Part shown: positions 26,203 through 35,692 of the stretch, in pieces | How positions within the stretch are numbered: position 1 is the first letter of the stretch | Layout of the letters: the number at the start of each line of letters is the position of its first letter | The notes under the pieces: model-generated | Told to the model about the DNA's origin: nothing | Seen by the model: only the letters and a program-made list of their open reading frames with translations | The model's database searches: none | From: Candidatus Cloacimonadota bacterium | GTDB lineage: Bacteria > Cloacimonadota > Cloacimonadia > Cloacimonadales > Cloacimonadaceae | Assembly (NCBI GenBank): GCA_023228125.1 | Contig: JALOBT010000013.1 | Location: 1-56,396, forward strand | DNA: 56,396 nt | Reading direction: 5' to 3' | Made by a program: the position numbers and the translations under genes

Positions 26203-27365
26203 GCTCCAAAGACCGCTGTAAAAAATGCCGTACTGAACGCGCACTCAGGCTCTGCCCCAGGATCAATAAAGGCCTGTGTTGGCAGTGCTGCAATGAACTG
26301 CGCATCGATCTGAACTGTCCGGCTACCTGCCCTTATGCTCCCCAGATCGAAGCCGGCAGCCCCTTCCCCGCTTTCAAAGCAGATAACAATCTCGAAGCAG
26401 TGCAAGCCACAAAGGCTTATATAGATCTCTGGATAAACAAGATAAACAGTATCTTTGGCAGCCAAACCCCACGAGTGCTGGCCGCAGAAAACCCCAAACA
26501 GGCTCTGGAAATCCTCTCCGAATATCAGTTTCCCGGAAATTTCCCGGTGGACTATCTGATGCAAAAGCTGAATCTTCCCTTTCAAAAGGAAGCTAAAACC
26601 CACAGCCCAGAAGATGTAGCGGGGCAGTATCTTGATCACATCATCGCCTTGGAATACGGCGAGCTGCAAAAGCTAACGCTGAATACTTCTGTGCTGCCGG
26701 ATTTGGACGGCCTTTATGCCAGCCTCATCCAAAGTATTCCGTTCTTGAAAAAGCTCAAACACTATAGCTATATCCACACCGGATTAACCGAGGATGGTGC
26801 TCAGGCGATAGTGTTTGTGGAGCTCAATCATCGCTATGAATATACCCTGATCCTGCGCAGGCAGGACGATGCCTGGCATGTGCGGCAAAGCCTGAATGGC
26901 AGCCCCGCCCTGTACTACAAACAAAATGACGTCAATCAGATGATAGCGCAGATTTTGGCCAATGGCGAGGATGCCAAGGCCTTCAATGAGATCACCGAGG
27001 CTTTGCGCAGCTATCCCGATAGTGCAGACTTATATTATTACAAGGCTCTGTATTGGCTCTTAGTGAAACAGCCAGACAAAGCCCGGCAGGATTTGCTATC
27101 TTCCCTCGCCCTGGATAATTCCCTCGTCCCTCCTTATATGTATTTGGGGCTGATGAATCTGAATGAGAAGAACTATCCTGAGGCCATAAAATGGTTTGCC
27201 GCCCTGGTGCAAATCGAGCCTGAAAATGCAGATGCCAAAAACAACCTGGCCATAGCTCATCTGGCCGAAGGGAACAAAGAAAAAGCCTTAAGCTTGTGGC
27301 GCGAAATCTTAATTAGCTTTCCCACCCACGAGCTGGCAAAGGGGAACCTGAAGCTTTATGGATAG
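26190..27365 (+). CDS. Cys-rich N-terminal domain plus TPR protein
   Basis: This 391-aa protein starts at GTG 26190 with GGAG six bases upstream. The first 50 residues hold eight Cys (C10, C13, C22, C30, C33, C34, C43, C47), a likely two-zinc treble or ribbon. The middle (about 60-240) has no recognised domain, and residues about 255-390 form three to four TPR repeats (NPQ-like spacing, AIKWFAALVQIEPENADAKNNLA). No signal peptide or membrane helix. It overlaps nadE and ribD on either side, so it is expressed with cofactor-synthesis genes. Role unknown; TPRs suggest protein-protein binding. Confidence 0.75.
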   Translation: MFSLSSKDRCKKCRTERALRLCPRINKGLCWQCCNELRIDLNCPATCPYAPQIEAGSPFPAFKADNNLEAVQATKAYIDLWINKINSIFGSQTPRVLAAENPKQALEILSEYQFPGNFPVDYLMQKLNLPFQKEAKTHSPEDVAGQYLDHIIALEYGELQKLTLNTSVLPDLDGLYASLIQSIPFLKKLKHYSYIHTGLTEDGAQAIVFVELNHRYEYTLILRRQDDAWHVRQSLNGSPALYYKQNDVNQMIAQILANGEDAKAFNEITEALRSYPDSADLYYYKALYWLLVKQPDKARQDLLSSLALDNSLVPPYMYLGLMNLNEKNYPEAIKWFAALVQIEPENADAKNNLAIAHLAEGNKEKALSLWREILISFPTHELAKGNLKLYG

Positions 27366-28440
27366 ATATTATATGAAACTCGCCTTGAGGGCCGGAGAAC
27401 GCTCTCGTGGGAAATGCTCGCCCAATCCCTTTGTGGGAGCTGTGATAGAGAATGGCGGTAAAATCGTGGGAGAAGGCAATACCCAGCCTTACGGCCAGGA
27501 TCATGCCGAAATAGTGGCCATCAAAGATGCTGGTGGCAAGTGCAAAGGTGCCACCTTGTATGTGAGCATGGAACCTTGCTGCATTTTTGGCAAGACCCCA
27601 CCCTGCACCGAGGCCATCATCAAAGCTGGAATACGGCGTGTGGTAGTGGGCATCTTAGACCCCAATCCTCTGGTTTCCGGCAAAGGCATCAAAGCTTTGC
27701 GAGAGGCTGGAATAGAGGTGGAACACGGACTTTTTGCCGAAGAGATCACAGAGCAAATGGAATATTATATCTGCTATGTTCAGCGTAAGCGTCCCTTCGT
27801 GATCTGGAAAAGTGCCTTGTCTTTGGATGGCAAATACTGTGCCAGTGACGGTAGCTCAAAATGGATCTCAAATCCCGCTTCGCGTAAGTTTGTGCACAAA
27901 ACCCGCTCGCAGGTAGAGGTAGTACTGGCCGGCATCAGGAGTGTGGCCCATGACGATGCCATGCTAAACGCTCGTGGCCTGCGCTCTGCCAAGCAGCCTC
28001 TACGAGTGATCCTGGACCCCACTTTGGATATTTCTCTTAGCTCAAAATTGGTGGCCAGTGCCGAAGAATTTCCCGCCATGATCATGTATATTCAGGCTGA
28101 GGAAAGCAAAATCCAGGGCCTACAAGACAAAGGGCTGCAGCTCAAGCAGATCTCTGGCTACAAGGACGAGCTGGATCTGAAAGCGGTGATGGATCTGCTG
28201 TATGAGATGAAGCTGTATTCTGTGCTGCTGGAAACCGGAAACCGGCTGAGTGAAGCTTTTTGGAAAGCAAAACTGGTGGATAAGTGCATGATCTTTTACG
28301 GCAATATGATCCTGGGCGGAGATAAAGGCGTGCTGAAACGCTATGATCGCCATAATATAGACCGCGCCGTTCCTCTGGAAAGAATAAAGGTGAAAAAGCT
28401 GCAAGATAATGTTCTGGTTACCGGCTATCCGCAGCTTTAG
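27358..28440 (+). CDS. ribD: Riboflavin biosynthesis deaminase/reductase RibD
   Basis: This 360-aa bifunctional enzyme has an N-terminal deaminase domain with zinc ligands H49 (DHAE), C74 and C83 (PCCIFGKTPPC), and a C-terminal reductase domain (about 150-360) with SLDGKYCASDGSSKWIS, RSQVEVVLAGIRSVAHDDAMLNAR and LLETGNRLSEAFW. It performs steps 2 and 3 of riboflavin synthesis. The rest of the rib genes are elsewhere and no FMN riboswitch is visible upstream. Its start lies 8 nt inside the previous gene. Confidence 0.94.
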   Translation: MDRYYMKLALRAGERSRGKCSPNPFVGAVIENGGKIVGEGNTQPYGQDHAEIVAIKDAGGKCKGATLYVSMEPCCIFGKTPPCTEAIIKAGIRRVVVGILDPNPLVSGKGIKALREAGIEVEHGLFAEEITEQMEYYICYVQRKRPFVIWKSALSLDGKYCASDGSSKWISNPASRKFVHKTRSQVEVVLAGIRSVAHDDAMLNARGLRSAKQPLRVILDPTLDISLSSKLVASAEEFPAMIMYIQAEESKIQGLQDKGLQLKQISGYKDELDLKAVMDLLYEMKLYSVLLETGNRLSEAFWKAKLVDKCMIFYGNMILGGDKGVLKRYDRHNIDRAVPLERIKVKKLQDNVLVTGYPQL

Positions 28441-28454
28441 CCATAGAATCTACT

Positions 28455-30614
28455 TTACTTTCTGGAAAACTCAAAGATATCTGTATCAAAGCCCAAGGAG
28501 AGCATCGTGTTCAGATTATTACGCTCATTGAGGGCAATTTGCAGACGCAAAGGGGCAAATCTGGTATTGTATCCGATGCCGGCATAATAACAGAACTCTT
28601 TCTGGATATTTTCGGCCCAAAACTCATCATCATCGGAGTTCAACCTCTGGAATCCGGCCTGCAGATGCAGATTCTTGAGAGGACTCGAAACTAAACCGAG
28701 CTCTAAAATCGAATAATGCGGTGCGCTGATCTCATAGCGAGAGTAGCCCTTGAAGCCATCTATGCCGCCAATGGCAAAGGGATCGAACTTATCTGAGGGA
28801 GTGGAAGCAAAATAGCTGCCGAGATTGGCTGCGACTTTCAGGCTGAAACCTTCTGCCACAGGCATATACACTTCCATGCGCCCCCTCAGGCTATTGTAAA
28901 TATAATCTGAAAACTGTTCGTCCCGGGCAAAATTTAGCTTGCCCATTATCCTCGCTCCGCTATAGGGAAAGCTGTATTCATCCAGGCTTTCATGATAGGC
29001 TTTGATGCCCAGTCCGCTCACAGTATAGTGTCTGGGCAGCATCTCGGATTCCGAGATATCCCGGTATAGATTCGTCTTGCTATGATACAAAAAGAGTTCT
29101 GCTATAGCGATATCCCTGGTAAAGACACCCAGTCCGGTGGTGCCACCCCATTCCAGGGATTTCACACTATTGATCCGGTAATGCTCATCGTTATACACAT
29201 AAAAGGTTTTCTCATTGAAATAAGGGAATATCCGATAATAAACGCCCCAGAAATCCCCGAAGTTCTTTACGTAATCGATATTCAGCTCGTTTTTACCACC
29301 AAGATGCAGGCCGACCATGAGTCTGGAATTCTTCAGCAATGTATTTTCCACGCTGAGCACCACACTGGCGGTGAGCTTTTCCGCGTCATTGTAAGAGTTA
29401 TTGATGGCGATGGTCTTGGGTTCACGCTCGCTCACATGGATGCCAAGCCTATAGCTGCCGTCTTCCAAGGGCACAAGATCTGGGTACAAGACATTGAAGT
29501 ATTGCGAATTCCAGCCCCGTTGACAAGCTGCGAATATCTCTTGTTTGGACATGGTTATACCTGGATTCAGCCCCAGATACTCCCGGATTTTGGCGGTACT
29601 AAGGCATTTGCTACCATACACTTCGATGCTGCTTAAGAAGAAAGACTCCAGATCTTTGTCAAAGTGCGTATCCACCGCTTGCTCGCTACGCTGATTTGCC
29701 CTGATGAAAGCCCTTATTTCTTCTATATGCTCACGGGCATAGTTTTCCCCGAGCGCGATGATTTCGCTCACATATTTAAAATTGCCGGAGAAATATTGCT
29801 GAAGATCAGGTTCCAGCAAGAGATCGCATTGATCCAGGCCTGCATTGAGATTGCGGCTCACCCCGATATTGATGGTTTGGTCTATGACATCCACAATGTT
29901 GTTCAATTGCCGTGCATCTCTGAGCGTGGAATTTACCTTGATGCCCACCACGTGCTGGGCTCCCATTTCCTTCACCTGAGCAATAGGGAGGTTTTGGGAG
30001 ATCCCTCCATCGATGTAGTACTTACCATCCACCTCAAACGGGGGCAATATACTGGGAATGGATATTGAGGCGCGGATAGCCTGCAACAGAGAACCTGATT
30101 TGAAGATATGAGACTGCCCGGTCTCCAAATCTGTGGCCACGCAAGTGAAAGGTATGGGGTAGCGGGAAAAGTCCTGCTCCTGCGCAGCACTGGCGATTAA
30201 ATCAAAGAGCTTCAGGTTCAGAGAATTTACCTTAAACACAGCCGAGGGCAGCTTTGGCAGCCAATTCTGATCCAGCTCAAACACCGCATTGCCATAAGGT
30301 GCCCAGCGTTTTTGGCCGATATACAGGCCTCTGCGTGAGACTTTGTCTTGCATCAAGGCATTCCAATCTGTGCTGGCAGCCATCTGCTCAATCTCAGTGG
30401 CATCAAAGCCCAAGGCATACAGTGCGCCGATGATGGCACCGATGCTGGTTCCGGAGATGTAATCCGGCTTAAGCCCCTCTTCTTCCAAGACCTTGAGCAC
30501 GCCAATGTGCGCAAAACCGCGGGCTCCGCCTCCAGATAAGGCATAACCTATCCCATCGGCAAAAGCCATAGTTGCGCTCAGCGCAATAGCGATGATGAGA
30601 GCCAGTCTTTTCAT
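28455..30614 (-). CDS. Patatin-like phospholipase fused to an outer-membrane barrel (PlpD/RssA-like)
   Basis: This 719-aa protein has a signal peptide (1-19), a patatin domain with GGGARG (28-33), nucleophile motif GTSIG (S57) and the catalytic Asp in DGG (202-204), a linker/POTRA-like segment (about 300-390) and a C-terminal beta-rich region that reads like a BamA/Omp85-type 16-strand barrel. This is the layout of type Vd autotransporters such as PlpD, lipases exposed through their own barrel. ATG 30614 is chosen because the signal peptide starts there; the frame is open further upstream into the preceding gene. It is the last gene of the minus-strand operon from 34540. Confidence 0.88.
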   Translation of the reverse strand: MKRLALIIAIALSATMAFADGIGYALSGGGARGFAHIGVLKVLEEEGLKPDYISGTSIGAIIGALYALGFDATEIEQMAASTDWNALMQDKVSRRGLYIGQKRWAPYGNAVFELDQNWLPKLPSAVFKVNSLNLKLFDLIASAAQEQDFSRYPIPFTCVATDLETGQSHIFKSGSLLQAIRASISIPSILPPFEVDGKYYIDGGISQNLPIAQVKEMGAQHVVGIKVNSTLRDARQLNNIVDVIDQTINIGVSRNLNAGLDQCDLLLEPDLQQYFSGNFKYVSEIIALGENYAREHIEEIRAFIRANQRSEQAVDTHFDKDLESFFLSSIEVYGSKCLSTAKIREYLGLNPGITMSKQEIFAACQRGWNSQYFNVLYPDLVPLEDGSYRLGIHVSEREPKTIAINNSYNDAEKLTASVVLSVENTLLKNSRLMVGLHLGGKNELNIDYVKNFGDFWGVYYRIFPYFNEKTFYVYNDEHYRINSVKSLEWGGTTGLGVFTRDIAIAELFLYHSKTNLYRDISESEMLPRHYTVSGLGIKAYHESLDEYSFPYSGARIMGKLNFARDEQFSDYIYNSLRGRMEVYMPVAEGFSLKVAANLGSYFASTPSDKFDPFAIGGIDGFKGYSRYEISAPHYSILELGLVSSPLKNLHLQAGFQRLNSDDDEFWAENIQKEFCYYAGIGYNTRFAPLRLQIALNERNNLNTMLSLGFDTDIFEFSRK

Positions 30615-30624
30615 CTGATTTACT

Positions 30625-31209
30625 TCAAAAATCGCTACTGCTCCCAGTGCTGTCTGCTTCAGGGCTCGAGGCTTCGAAACTCTCTTTGCCCTGCACGGCT
30701 TCAAAGCTGTATTCTATGCGGCCAAAGATGCTGTTTGATTCTATATGAATCGCTCTACCCTGCCCGCTGCCAGCTTTGTAATGGCTCTCACCAAAACCGT
30801 ATTGGCTTTTTTCCGGAAGCACTGTGGCCCCAAAGACCGTAGTGGGCTCGATATCGAATTGCAGATGGCTGGGCAAAACGACTTCTGCAGAGCCAAATAC
30901 CACCGTGATTTCGATATCCTTGGCATCTTCTTGCAAATCGGTGAGATCAAATCTCCCGCTCGAAAAGATCATATTATATTCGCCGCTTTTGTTTGTACGA
31001 ATATAGGTTTTCCCTGGGGAGCGATTGCTTTTCACTGTCTTGGATCCGGTGCCGATCAGCAGTTTGACGCCAAACATGATGATGATCACCGCCAGGAAGA
31101 TCTTGGCCAAAGGCATGTTGATATTGAAAGTCTTCAAGATCAACGAGGCACCCCATAAGACCAGGAGTATCCCCCAAAAGATGTTACCGAAGAAAAAGTT
31201 CATTTTCAT
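30625..31209 (-). CDS. LiaF/LiaI-like membrane protein
   Basis: This 194-aa protein has two N-terminal membrane helices (about 4-25 and 32-50), the second around MPLAKIFLAVIIIMFGVKLLIG, and a beta-rich C-terminal domain (about 85-175) with IEITVVFGSAEVVLPSHLQFDIEPTTVFGATVLP. This resembles DUF5668/LiaF-type proteins, which in Firmicutes tune the LiaRS envelope-stress response; here no two-component pair is adjacent. GGAGGAGG precedes two candidate ATGs (31209 and 31203); I chose the first. It starts 15 nt after purL. Confidence 0.75.
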   Translation of the reverse strand: MKMNFFFGNIFWGILLVLWGASLILKTFNINMPLAKIFLAVIIIMFGVKLLIGTGSKTVKSNRSPGKTYIRTNKSGEYNMIFSSGRFDLTDLQEDAKDIEITVVFGSAEVVLPSHLQFDIEPTTVFGATVLPEKSQYGFGESHYKAGSGQGRAIHIESNSIFGRIEYSFEAVQGKESFEASSPEADSTGSSSDF

Positions 31210-31223
31210 TTCCTCCTCCACTT

Positions 31224-33425
31224 TTATATAGTTATGCTTGTTTCGTAGGCCTCTCTGAGTTTGAGGGCACACACATCGATATTGTCATTGATTACAAAGG
31301 TTTGCGCAGCAGTGACCTCGCCCAGTTCAAGGAGTTCTACCTCAAAGCTTTCTGCCAGGGCCAGGATAGCGGCATGATGCTCTTTTGCCGCAGAGATGAT
31401 GATATTGGCTCCAGACTCACCAAAGTAGGTCAGGGCAGCAGTTTGGCTATGCGGGAATCTGCCTTCAAAGCCAAAAGTCTGCTCGGGATGGAAGCAGCAT
31501 TCCGCCAAAGCGATGGCCAGACCGCCCTCACTCAGATCATGGGCACTGTGAATCAGCCCGGTTTCATTCAGCTCCAGCACAGTATCTTGCACCCGTTTTT
31601 CCAAAGCCAGATCTATCCGGGGAGGCAGACCGGCAATTTTGTGATGAATCACCTTGAGATATTCGCTGCCGCCGAGGCCCTTGCAGAGGGGTCCCAGGAG
31701 GAAAACCTTGTCTCCTGCGGCTTTGAAATACTGAGTCTGGGCCTTGCGGAAGTCCTGCATCAGTCCCAGCATCGCGATTACCGGCGTGGGATAGATGGCA
31801 CCTTCTGGGTTTTCATTGTAAAAGCTTACATTCCCACCGGTTACAGGGGTATTAAAAGCCAGACAAGCATCTTTCATACCGCGGATGCACTCCGAGAATC
31901 CGTAATAGACCTCAGGTTTGTAGGGATTGCCAAAATTCAGGCAATTGCTGATGGCCATAGGCTGGGCTCCGCTGCAGGCCACATTCCGGGCTGCTTCTGC
32001 CACAGCCGCTTTGGTGCCTTCATAAGGATCAAGATAGCAGTAGCGGCCATTACAATCTGTAGAAGCGGCAATGGCTTTGTCGCTCTCGCGGATGCGGATT
32101 ACCGCGGCATCACTGCCAGGCTCTACTGTGGTAGAAATTCCCACCATGTGATCATATTGTCTGAAGACACAGCGTTTGGAAGCAATATTCGGGCTCGCTA
32201 AAAGTTTAAGCAGGATTTCATTCAGATCATGGCTCAGATTGAGCTGGCTCAGATCCTCATTTTGCAGCCGATCCAGATACTTCGGTCGCTGGGATTCGCG
32301 GGTATAAACCGGTGCCTTACCGCCCAAAATCAGATATTCGGCAGGAATCTCAGCTTCCACCACTCCAGCGTTCTTTACCCTGAGCATTTTATCGTCCGTG
32401 ATCGTGCCAATTTGCACCGCATCCAAATCCCATTTTACAAAGATGCTCAGGACTTTGGCGATATTGTGCGGCTCCACTATTACCAGCATGCGTTCTTGAG
32501 ATTCCGAGAGCATAATCTCATAAGTGCTCATACCGCTTTCTCGCTGAGGCACCTTGCTCACGTCTATCTCTATGCCCACCTCGCCCTTACCGGCCATTTC
32601 GGAGCTGGAACAGGTAAGCCCTGCGGCTCCCATATCCTGAATTCCCACCACCAATCCAGCCTGAATGATCTCCAGAGTGGCTTCCAGCAGGAGCTTTTCA
32701 TAAAAGGGATCGCCCACCTGCACTGCGGTGCGCTTTTCTTCAGATTCTTCCGAAAGCTCGATGGAGGCAAAGGTGGCACCATGAATGCCATCTCTACCCG
32801 TCTTTGCACCTACAATGATCACGGCATTTCCCACTCCTGCGGCAGCAGACTTGGCCAGGTCCTCATGTTTGAGCAGTCCGATAGCCATGGCATTTACCAG
32901 AGGATTGCCCTCGTAACTGTCTTCAAAATAGACTTCTCCGCCCACGGTGGGAACTCCAAAGCAATTGCCATAATCCGCAATGCCACGCACCACTTCGGAT
33001 AGAAGATGTTTGACCGCAGGATTTTGGGGATTGCCAAATCTCAGAGAATTAAGCGCGGCGATGGGCCGGGCTCCCATGGTAAAGATATCCCGCAGGATGC
33101 CTCCCACTCCGGTGGCTGCACCATGATAAGGCTCCAGCGCGGAGGGGTGATTGTGGCTTTCAATCTTGAAGCTGATCGCCAGATTATCCCCGATATCCAC
33201 CACTCCGGCGTTTTCTTCTCCGGTTTCGGTGAGCATCATCTTGCCTTCTTTGGGCAGGGTTTTGAGCTGCAAGATGGAGTTCTTATAGCTGGCATGCTCG
33301 CTCCACATCACGCTGAAGATGCCCAATTCCACCAGCTTGGGTTCGCGTCCCAAGATTTCCAGGATATACTGATATTCCTGCTTTGAGATGCCGTGTTCGG
33401 CGATGATCTGATCTGTAATTTGCAT
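31224..33425 (-). CDS. purL: Phosphoribosylformylglycinamidine synthase subunit II
   Basis: This 733-aa protein is the small-type PurL (without fused glutaminase): it has MWSEHASYKNS at the N-terminus, ESHNHPSALEPYHGAATGVGG for ATP binding, VGGEVYFEDSY, QDMGAAGLTCSSSEMAGKG and, in the second half, NCLNFGNP and HDLSEGGLAIALAE. It makes formylglycinamidine ribotide in purine synthesis together with PurQ and PurS, which are not adjacent. It starts 3 nt after the TsaC-like/phosphatase fusion and is probably cotranscribed with it. Confidence 0.96.
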   Translation of the reverse strand: MQITDQIIAEHGISKQEYQYILEILGREPKLVELGIFSVMWSEHASYKNSILQLKTLPKEGKMMLTETGEENAGVVDIGDNLAISFKIESHNHPSALEPYHGAATGVGGILRDIFTMGARPIAALNSLRFGNPQNPAVKHLLSEVVRGIADYGNCFGVPTVGGEVYFEDSYEGNPLVNAMAIGLLKHEDLAKSAAAGVGNAVIIVGAKTGRDGIHGATFASIELSEESEEKRTAVQVGDPFYEKLLLEATLEIIQAGLVVGIQDMGAAGLTCSSSEMAGKGEVGIEIDVSKVPQRESGMSTYEIMLSESQERMLVIVEPHNIAKVLSIFVKWDLDAVQIGTITDDKMLRVKNAGVVEAEIPAEYLILGGKAPVYTRESQRPKYLDRLQNEDLSQLNLSHDLNEILLKLLASPNIASKRCVFRQYDHMVGISTTVEPGSDAAVIRIRESDKAIAASTDCNGRYCYLDPYEGTKAAVAEAARNVACSGAQPMAISNCLNFGNPYKPEVYYGFSECIRGMKDACLAFNTPVTGGNVSFYNENPEGAIYPTPVIAMLGLMQDFRKAQTQYFKAAGDKVFLLGPLCKGLGGSEYLKVIHHKIAGLPPRIDLALEKRVQDTVLELNETGLIHSAHDLSEGGLAIALAECCFHPEQTFGFEGRFPHSQTAALTYFGESGANIIISAAKEHHAAILALAESFEVELLELGEVTAAQTFVINDNIDVCALKLREAYETSITI

Positions 33426-33427
33426 TA

Positions 33428-34540
33428 TTATTTATCCTTAAAGAGTTTAATCTCGTCGTTTTTTATCATTTTAATGAGTATCTTTAGTTTCTCATCGATG
33501 AGCTCATAGGTTGTGCGATAGGTATCGATACCACTTCTATAAGGGTCTTCGATATCTCCGTCAAAGCCGGTGATTTCATTGAGGGTGAGGATTTTATGTC
33601 TGGTCTGGGGATTCGCTTGCCGCAAGTAGTCCCGCTGGCGTTCTTCCATGGTGATCACCAGCCAGGATTTTGCCACCATCTCTGGGGTAATCTGTTTGGA
33701 GACATGCTCTTGAGCCTGAGTGATGCCCTGCTCCATGAGAAGCTGCATCGAGGATAGCGAGATCATGTGTCCGCCTTCCAGTAGCCCGCTGCTATCGGTA
33801 TCCAGGTTCAAGCCCTGCTCCTTTACCATCTTGGCAAAGAGCTTCTCCGCAATGGGGCTGCGACAAATATTGGCGGTGCAGACAAACATCACCAAAGGCC
33901 GGAAAAAGGACTTTTTCACCTCATAGAAGGGCACCGAGCCTTCGCGCAGGCATTTGAGATCTTCGATCCCGCCTTCTTTCTTGCTGATGTATTCCACCAG
34001 GGTCGAAGCTGTAGCTCCATCCTGAATCACCTTTTTGGGAGGATACAGGGCAAAATCGAACCACGAGCCAAAGATCCTCTCCAGTCTCGCAACATCATTT
34101 TCGGCAGGGAGATTGGAGTAATTGATCGAAGTGCTGACGATGGGCTCGTCCAGAAGCTCGATAAAGAGCCTCAGCAGAGGGTCTTGCGGCACCCGAAAGG
34201 CCACCTTGCCATTCACGGCAACGTGCTCAAAGCGGGGATCATCCACCGGGAATGCTATGCTGAGATTGCCGGGAAAATACTGTTGCATCAGCGAGTACAG
34301 CTTTTCCGGAACGGGAATCTTTTCTTCTTCAAACCACATAATATTGGGCACCAGAACTATCATCCCCACCCTGCTACGCTGTTTGAGATCATTGATCCGT
34401 TTGATGGTATCAATGGCCGAAAGCCGGGCTCCCACTCCCCACATAGTTCCCGTGTAATGCAGGATGCTGGCCTGCTTCAGCGGATTCTTGTTCAAGATGC
34501 TGATTAGCTTTTTGGGCGAGGGATTATTTACTTTAATCAT
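33428..34540 (-). CDS. Fusion of a Sua5/YrdC (TsaC-like) domain and a low-molecular-weight protein tyrosine phosphatase
   Basis: The 370-aa protein has two parts. Residues about 8-200 resemble the Sua5/YciO/YrdC fold (HYTGTMWGVGA, FPGNLSIAFPV, STSIN), which makes threonylcarbamoyl-AMP for tRNA t6A in its active members. Residues 215-370 are a LMW phosphatase with the P-loop CTANICRS (nucleophile C221, R227) and the acid motif EDPYRSG near residue 328. In Bacillus the two families occur as neighbours (ywlC, ywlE); here they are one chain. The first half departs from the canonical YPTDTVYGLG motif, so it may be a YciO-like non-t6A member. ATG 34540 follows AAAGGAT. Confidence 0.85.
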   Translation of the reverse strand: MIKVNNPSPKKLISILNKNPLKQASILHYTGTMWGVGARLSAIDTIKRINDLKQRSRVGMIVLVPNIMWFEEEKIPVPEKLYSLMQQYFPGNLSIAFPVDDPRFEHVAVNGKVAFRVPQDPLLRLFIELLDEPIVSTSINYSNLPAENDVARLERIFGSWFDFALYPPKKVIQDGATASTLVEYISKKEGGIEDLKCLREGSVPFYEVKKSFFRPLVMFVCTANICRSPIAEKLFAKMVKEQGLNLDTDSSGLLEGGHMISLSSMQLLMEQGITQAQEHVSKQITPEMVAKSWLVITMEERQRDYLRQANPQTRHKILTLNEITGFDGDIEDPYRSGIDTYRTTYELIDEKLKILIKMIKNDEIKLFKDK

Positions 34541-34591
34541 ACTATATCCTTTTTCAATGCTGGGGTGGTATCCTGTTGCAAATCTTCATAA

Positions 34592-35692
34592 TTAACGCTC
34601 GAAATAAGGCAAAGGATTGATGGCAGCACCATCTTTGCGCAATTCAAAATGCAGAGAAGCCTGAGTCGCCGAACCGGTCATCCCGCTACGGGCAATCATT
34701 TGCCCCCTGCTCACAGTATCACCTCTGTTTACCACAAGGTCGCTATTAAAGCCATACAAGCTGAAAAAGCCGTTTTTATGATCTATGATCACCATCTTAC
34801 CCTGGCCGCCATAACGGTCTGAAAAGACCACTTCACCGCTGTCCACTGCCACCACCTTAGTGCCTTCACGCACAGCGATATCCACTCCATTGCTCACCAC
34901 GGAAGTATTGTAAGAGCGAGTCTCCTGTCCAAAATTGCGGATGATCTGCCCCCGCACCGGCCAGAGAATCCTGGCCTTGGTAAATTCGTAGGACGAGGGC
35001 TCTTTCCCGCTCTCCGCCATCAGGCGATTGATGAGGTTTTCCAGCTCTGCCGCGTTCTGTTTGAGTTTGGCTATGCTTGCTTGCAAGGTTTTTTCTTCTG
35101 AGCTCAGCTTTTGATTTTGATTGGTAAGATTGCGAATCTGCTTATTGTATTTAGTGTTTTTTTGCTTTTCTGTTCTTAGGCTGTAAGAGATCCTGGCAGC
35201 TTGGTTGCGGGTGACATTTTGGGCTTGCTCCAAAGCTACTTTATAGCCACCCAGCACATCCATAGAACGCCTGTTGAGCTGAATCAGCTCTTTCAGATAG
35301 CGATGATCACGATGCGATATATCCTGATTTTTATAGCTGAGATCCACCCTCAGCAGGATGTTTAGCTGATCATTTTGCACCCCATGCAGATGCTCCAATC
35401 TCTCGTTGGCGATGGTGATCTGACGCTGCACCCGCGAGAGCGAATCCCGCACGGTTTTTTGTTCAGACTGGTATTTCTTCTGATTTTGCTCCGTGATGCG
35501 TTTGAGTGAAGAAGTGCGCTGGATCTCGTTTTGGGTACTCTTCTTTTTGGCAACAGTTTGCCGGGCTTTGTTCTCCGTGCTTTCCAGCTCGGTTTTCAGG
35601 CGTTGCAATTCCCGCACCCGATCGTCTATTTCATCGGCAAAAAGTACGATTCCTGACATGATCAATATCATCATTATCAAGGTCTTGCGCAT
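34592..35692 (-). CDS. EnvC/NlpD-like murein hydrolase activator (degenerate LytM)
   Basis: This 366-aa protein has a signal peptide (about 1-19), a long coiled coil (about 25-235, rich in Gln/Lys/Glu) and a C-terminal M23/LytM domain (about 250-366). The catalytic metal sites are partly lost: the usual H-x3-D reads NGVD, and the YAH motif reads YGF, while LHFELR is kept. That matches EnvC, whose LytM domain does not cut but activates amidases at the septum. I prefer the ATG at 35692 (AGAGG upstream) to the in-frame GTG at 35704. About 50 nt separate it from the fusion gene downstream, so cotranscription is likely. Confidence 0.85.
   Translation of the reverse strand: MRKTLIMMILIMSGIVLFADEIDDRVRELQRLKTELESTENKARQTVAKKKSTQNEIQRTSSLKRITEQNQKKYQSEQKTVRDSLSRVQRQITIANERLEHLHGVQNDQLNILLRVDLSYKNQDISHRDHRYLKELIQLNRRSMDVLGGYKVALEQAQNVTRNQAARISYSLRTEKQKNTKYNKQIRNLTNQNQKLSSEEKTLQASIAKLKQNAAELENLINRLMAESGKEPSSYEFTKARILWPVRGQIIRNFGQETRSYNTSVVSNGVDIAVREGTKVVAVDSGEVVFSDRYGGQGKMVIIDHKNGFFSLYGFNSDLVVNRGDTVSRGQMIARSGMTGSATQASLHFELRKDGAAINPLPYFER

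Noticed and set aside
26200..27357. FMN riboswitch before ribD
   Set aside because: ribD starts inside the preceding coding sequence and has no leader; no RFN-type conserved elements were seen.
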